In this document: one piece after another, positions 6,015 through 8,827 of the stretch
Layout of the letters: each line of letters starts with the position of its first letter
Position numbering within the stretch: the first letter of the stretch is position 1
Assembly: GCA_947490035.1 (NCBI GenBank)
Contig: CANLGS010000112.1
Location: forward strand, 1 to 8,827
DNA length: 8,827 nucleotides
Source: Gemmataceae bacterium
GTDB lineage: Bacteria > Planctomycetota > Planctomycetia > Gemmatales > Gemmataceae
Reading direction: 5' to 3'
Position numbers and translations under genes: made by a program
The notes under the pieces: model-generated
Databases searched by the model: none
Seen by the model: the letters and a program-made list of their open reading frames with translations, nothing else
What the model was told of the DNA's origin: nothing

Positions 6015-7148
6015 ATGTCCATCCCACCCCCGCGCGCGATCCTCGACCCCACCGCCGCGCGCGTCGAGCGCGAGCTGAAGCACGCGAAGCCGCTCCTCGG
6101 CTGCCGCTTCGATCCGTCAGGTCGCTTCCTGTTCGTCACTGCCGAAGACGACACCGTACAGCGGTTCGACCTGCTCACCGGCGCGAAGACCGCGTTCGCG
6201 GGCCACTCCAGTTGGGCGCGCGGGCTGGCGTTCGTCGCGCCGTCCCCAGTTGCCCCGGCCGACTTCGACGCGTGGCCGAAACAGCAGAGCGCGATTCAAG
6301 GCATCGGCGGGTTCGGCGTCGCGGGCGTGCCCGCGCCGAAGGCGCCGCCGTTCATGCTCGTCTCCGCCGACTACCACGGCAAACTCATCTGGTGGCAGGG
6401 CGAAGCCGACGCGCCCAAGCCCATCAAGACCGTGCAGGCGCACGACGGCTGGACGCGCGCGGTCGCGGTCAGCCCCGACGGACTCACCGCCGCGAGCTGC
6501 GGCAACGACAACGCCGTGAAGCTGTGGAAGGCTTCTGATGGGGCCGCGATCAGTACGCTCGAAGGGCACACGTCGCACGTGTACAACGTCGCGTTCCACC
6601 CGGACGGTTCGCGGCTCGTCTCGTGCGACCTCAAGGGCGTCGTGAAGGACTGGAACCTGAAGACGGGCAAGTGCGAGCGCGACTTCGACGCGAAGGTGCT
6701 GCACAAGTACGACCCCGGCTTCATGGCCGACATCGGCGGCGCGCGCGGGATGGCGTTCAAGTCCAACGGCTCCGCGGTCGCGCTGTGCGGCATCACCAAC
6801 GTGTCGAACGCGTTCGCGGGCGTGGGCAACCCGGTCGTGGTGCTGATCGACTGGCAATCCGGCAAGGCGAAACTGCTCAAGCCGAAGGACGTGTTCCAGG
6901 GGACCGCGTGGGGCGTGGGCTTCCACCCGTCGGGCGCGGTGATCGCGGCCGGCGGCGCCGGGCAGGGCCGCGTGTGGTTCTGGAAGAACGACGAACCGGT
7001 CGGCGTTCACACGATCAACGTCCCCGCGAACTGCCGCGACTTCGCCATCAGTCCCAACGGGGAGAGGTTCGCCGTCGCTGGAGCCAACGGCACCGCCTAC
7101 GTGTACAACTTCAGCGGCGCCGGGCCTGTTGTGCCAGCCAAGAAGTAG
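6015..7148 (+). CDS. WD40 repeat beta-propeller protein
   Basis: A 377-residue protein made almost wholly of WD40 repeats, which usually serve as a scaffold for protein contacts. I count seven blades beginning near residues 21, 64, 143, 184, 227, 291 and 337. Clear examples are HDGWTRAVAVSPDGLTAASCGNDNAVKLW (blade 3) and HTSHVYNVAFHPDGSRLVSC (blade 4). Blade 2 carries an insertion of about 35 Ala/Pro/Gly-rich residues (77-113), and blade 5 is enlarged. No signal peptide or membrane segment is seen, so it is predicted cytoplasmic, unlike its exported neighbours. ATG 6015 is the only sensible start: the frame continues upstream, but only through family A repeats. No Shine-Dalgarno is visible. 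Similar WD40 genes commonly accompany DUF1549/DUF1501 genes in planctomycetes. Its TAG stop lies inside the foot of the family C repeat. Confidence 0.88.
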   Translation: MSIPPPRAILDPTAARVERELKHAKPLLGCRFDPSGRFLFVTAEDDTVQRFDLLTGAKTAFAGHSSWARGLAFVAPSPVAPADFDAWPKQQSAIQGIGGFGVAGVPAPKAPPFMLVSADYHGKLIWWQGEADAPKPIKTVQAHDGWTRAVAVSPDGLTAASCGNDNAVKLWKASDGAAISTLEGHTSHVYNVAFHPDGSRLVSCDLKGVVKDWNLKTGKCERDFDAKVLHKYDPGFMADIGGARGMAFKSNGSAVALCGITNVSNAFAGVGNPVVVLIDWQSGKAKLLKPKDVFQGTAWGVGFHPSGAVIAAGGAGQGRVWFWKNDEPVGVHTINVPANCRDFAISPNGERFAVAGANGTAYVYNFSGAGPVVPAKK

Positions 7149-7295
7149 GGTGGGCCAAGGCTTTGCGCAGGCCCACCTCTTCTTTCGTGGCACAGACATT
7201 CCTGTCTGTGTGCCTTTGAAACACAGACAGGAATGTCTGTGCCACAAGACCAAAACCAAGAGGGTGGGCCTGCGCAAAGCCTTGTCCCACCCTAC
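7145..7295. repeat. Family C REP-like inverted pair enclosing a family A pair
   Basis: Outer arms 7145-7177 and 7263-7295 are inverted 33-bp copies with a single difference. Each starts with GTAG (read inward), followed by GGTGGGCC, a 13-base loop, and GGCCCACC (7149-7177 on the left). The right arm has one stem mismatch. The left GTAG includes the WD40 stop codon TAG. The right arm ends 19 bp before the DUF1080 start. Between the arms lies a separate inverted pair of family A. The whole 151-bp structure could extrude as a large cruciform or fold in RNA as one branched hairpin. No T-run suggests a standard terminator. Confidence 0.9.
7187..7245. repeat. Family A repeats, copies 8-9 (perfect inverted pair)
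   Basis: Arms 7187-7211 and 7221-7245 are perfectly complementary over 25 bp with a 9-bp spacer, GCCTTTGAA. Each contains the canonical 20-bp core (7191-7210 and 7222-7241) with GTGG at its foot. They lie about 1.4 kb from the RAYT gene, showing the family is dispersed and not only beside the transposase. Confidence 0.95.
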
Positions 7296-7314
7296 GAGAC
7301 CCTCGGACTTTCCC

Positions 7315-8643
7315 ATGCGATACCTCCTCTCCGGCTCACTTCTCCTCGTCGTCGCATTCCCCCTTCTGGCAGCCGAACCGCCGAAGGGGTTCGCGCCGCT
7401 GTTCAACGGCAAAGACCTCGCCGGCTGGCACGGGTGGGCCATCCACGCCAAAGGCGCGGGGCCGATCGACTTCGCGAAGCTCGCGCCGGAAGACAAGGCG
7501 AAGAAGTTGGAGGAGTGGACCGCCGACGCGAAGAAGCACTGGAGTGTCGATAAGGACGAACTGGTGAACGACGGCAGCGGCGCGTACCTCGCCACCGATA
7601 AGGAGTACGGCGACATCGAGTTGCTGGTCGAGTACAAGACCGTCGCGAAGGCCGACAGCGGCATCTACCTGCGCAACACGCCGCAGGTGCAAATCTGGGA
7701 CGCAAACCAGAAGTTCGACGAGAAGAACCCCACCCGCAAGCCGCACCTCGGCAGCGGCGGGCTGTTCAACAACACGCTCGGCGCGCCCGGCCGCGACCCG
7801 CTCGTGCTCGCGGACAAGCCGTTCGGGGAGTGGAACACGTTCCGCATCGTGCAGGTCGGCGAGCGCACCACGGTTTACCTGAACGGCAAACTGGTTGTCG
7901 ATCACGCCCGTATGGAGAACTTCTGGGACCGCAAATCCCCGCTCCCGAAGGTCGGCAAGATTCTGCTGCAAACGCACGGCGGTGAGATCCGCTGGCGCAA
8001 CCTGTTCGTTCGCGAAATCCCCGCGAGCGAGGCGAACGCGATCCTCCGCAAACACGACGCGAAGGGCTTCGAGTCAGTGTTCAACGGCAAGGACTTCGAC
8101 GGCTGGGCCGGTCCCATCGACCAGTATGAAGTGATCGACAACGCGATCGTCTGCAAGCCGAAGAAGGGCGGGAACATCTACACGAAGGCCGAGTACGCCG
8201 ACTTCACGGCACGCCTCGAATACAAGCTCCCGCCCGGCGGCAACAACGGGCTGGCGCTCCGCTCGCCCGGCGGCAACGCGCACGTCGCGACGCTCGCCAT
8301 GTGCGAACTACAAATCCTCGACGACACCGACCCCAAGTACGCGAAGCTCGACCCGCGGCAGTTCAACGGCTCCGCTTACGGCATGGTCGCGGCGCACCGC
8401 GGCTACCTGCGGCCCGTGGGCGAGTGGAACTTCATCGAGGTGACCGCGAAGGGTTCGACGCTGCAAGTGGAACTGAACGGCACGCGCATCCTCGACGCGG
8501 ACCTGAGCAAGGTGACGGAGTTCAAGGACAAGCAACCGCACCCCGGCAAGGACCGCACGAGCGGTCACTTCGGCTTCGCCGGGCACAACGAGCCGGTCGC
8601 GTTCAAGGGAATCGAGATCAAGAAGATCGAAGAGAAGAAGTGA
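7315..8643 (+). CDS. Exported protein with two DUF1080 (3-keto-disaccharide hydrolase-like) domains
   Basis: A 442-residue secreted or periplasmic protein. Residues 1-20 are a Sec signal peptide ending LLAA before EPPKG. Domain 1 runs from about 25 to 240, with GFAPLFNGKDLAGW, DSGIYLRNTPQVQIWD, GEWNTFRIVQVGERTTVYLNGK and GGEIRWRNLFVREI. Domain 2 runs from about 251 to 438, with the matching GFESVFNGKDFDGW, NNGLALRSPGGN, MCELQILDD, GEWNFIEVTAKGSTLQVELNG and FGFAGHNEPVAFKGIEIKKI. DUF1080 is a concanavalin-like fold; some members hydrolyse 3-keto sugars, so a role in carbohydrate breakdown is plausible but the substrate is unknown. Two full domains in one chain suggest internal duplication. ATG 7315 was chosen because it begins the signal peptide; the upstream in-frame stretch is repeat-derived. 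No clear Shine-Dalgarno is seen. It closes the visible cluster before family B repeats. Confidence 0.92.
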   Translation: MRYLLSGSLLLVVAFPLLAAEPPKGFAPLFNGKDLAGWHGWAIHAKGAGPIDFAKLAPEDKAKKLEEWTADAKKHWSVDKDELVNDGSGAYLATDKEYGDIELLVEYKTVAKADSGIYLRNTPQVQIWDANQKFDEKNPTRKPHLGSGGLFNNTLGAPGRDPLVLADKPFGEWNTFRIVQVGERTTVYLNGKLVVDHARMENFWDRKSPLPKVGKILLQTHGGEIRWRNLFVREIPASEANAILRKHDAKGFESVFNGKDFDGWAGPIDQYEVIDNAIVCKPKKGGNIYTKAEYADFTARLEYKLPPGGNNGLALRSPGGNAHVATLAMCELQILDDTDPKYAKLDPRQFNGSAYGMVAAHRGYLRPVGEWNFIEVTAKGSTLQVELNGTRILDADLSKVTEFKDKQPHPGKDRTSGHFGFAGHNEPVAFKGIEIKKIEEKK

Positions 8644-8648
8644 GTGTA

Positions 8649-8708
8649 GCTTTTCTGGAGTGTAGTCCTCACGCTCCGCGTGAGGTGCTTTTCTGGAGTG
8701 TAGTCCTC
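8649..8708 (+). repeat. Family B REP-like hairpin plus truncated direct copy (38-bp period)
   Basis: A 22-bp direct repeat ending in GTAGTCCTC occurs at 8649-8670 and 8687-8708. The first copy continues into a perfect hairpin: CCTCACGC at 8667-8674, loop TCC, GCGTGAGG to 8685, with GTAG at 8662-8665. This matches the layout of the 3768-3844 pair, with GTRG, T, CC-initial stem and TCC loop. The second copy has the foot (8700-8703) but loses the hairpin after CCTC. The repeats begin a few bases after the DUF1080 stop. The rest of the gap to 8793 shows no further clear feature. Confidence 0.75.
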
Positions 8709-8793
8709 GGCGAACGGGAAGTTGGTCTGGCGTTTCCCTTCATTGTGAGTTCTGCTGGGTGAAAGTGTTTCGCCTGTCCGGGCAGGAGGCCCC

Positions 8794-8827
8794 ATGACCA
8801 CTCTCGCCGCATTCCGTACCCCGCCCC
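8794..8827 (+). CDS. Start of a further protein-coding gene (partial)
   Basis: ATG 8794-8796 is preceded by AGGAGG (8784-8789) with a 4-bp spacer, the best ribosome binding site in the window. Only 11 codons are visible (MTTLAAFRTPP), too few to identify. CCTG at 8773-8776 can pair with CAGG at 8783-8786 and would partly cover the ribosome binding site. The same orientation suggests it may continue the cluster. Confidence 0.5.
   Translation, partial: MTTLAAFRTPP

Noticed and set aside
6117..7664. Minus-strand open frame of 515 codons across WD40 and DUF1080
   Set aside because: It runs antisense through two confident genes and the stop-free repeat region. Its composition is that of a shadow frame.

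Overview
The window looks like chromosomal DNA of a high-GC planctomycete, most likely of the Gemmata lineage. This is inferred from gene content and style: a DUF1549/DUF1553 protein paired with a Tat-exported DUF1501 protein, a WD40 propeller protein, a tandem DUF1080 protein, and many dispersed short palindromic repeats. All names come from reading motifs by eye; no database search was run.

Left part (1-1928, minus strand). A secreted PepSY-like protein (698-1207) precedes an OmpR-family response regulator (640 down to the left edge, where it is cut off). They probably form one signalling operon, with a sensor kinase likely just outside the window. A 22-bp perfect palindrome separates the two genes, and a direct repeat with 11-bp period lies upstream of the operon. 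Next to it is a MarC-family membrane protein gene (1327-1928) broken by what looks like loss of one base near 1400.

Centre and right (2143-8827, plus strand). After a divergent control region with a good sigma70-like promoter (2042-2070) come five co-directional genes: DUF1549/DUF1553 (2143-3768), DUF1501 (3857-5143), a small HUH/Y1 transposase of the REP-associated (RAYT) type (5263-5757), a seven-bladed WD40 protein (6015-7148) and a two-domain DUF1080 protein (7315-8643). A sixth gene starts at 8794 and runs off the window. DUF1549, DUF1501 and DUF1080 products are exported; the WD40 protein has no visible signal peptide. The exported set is the kind of planctomycete cluster suspected to handle extracellular or periplasmic substrates, but its true function is unknown.

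The most interesting layer is between the genes. Every gap on the plus-strand side is filled with hairpin repeats, and the minus-strand side has none. I see three families: A, nine copies built on CACAGACATTCCTGTCTGTG, surrounding the RAYT gene and also lying after the WD40 gene; B, hairpins with a TCC loop at 3768-3844 and 8662-8685; C, a GGTGGGCC/GGCCCACC hairpin occurring as an inverted pair at 7145-7295. Nearly all copies have GTGG or GTAG at the 5' foot of the hairpin, which resembles the GTAG foot of enterobacterial REP sequences recognised by RAYT enzymes. The working hypothesis is a planctomycete RAYT/REP system in which one or more RAYTs spread several hairpin families into 3' ends of genes. 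Family A is open in all six reading frames and so produces false protein extensions.
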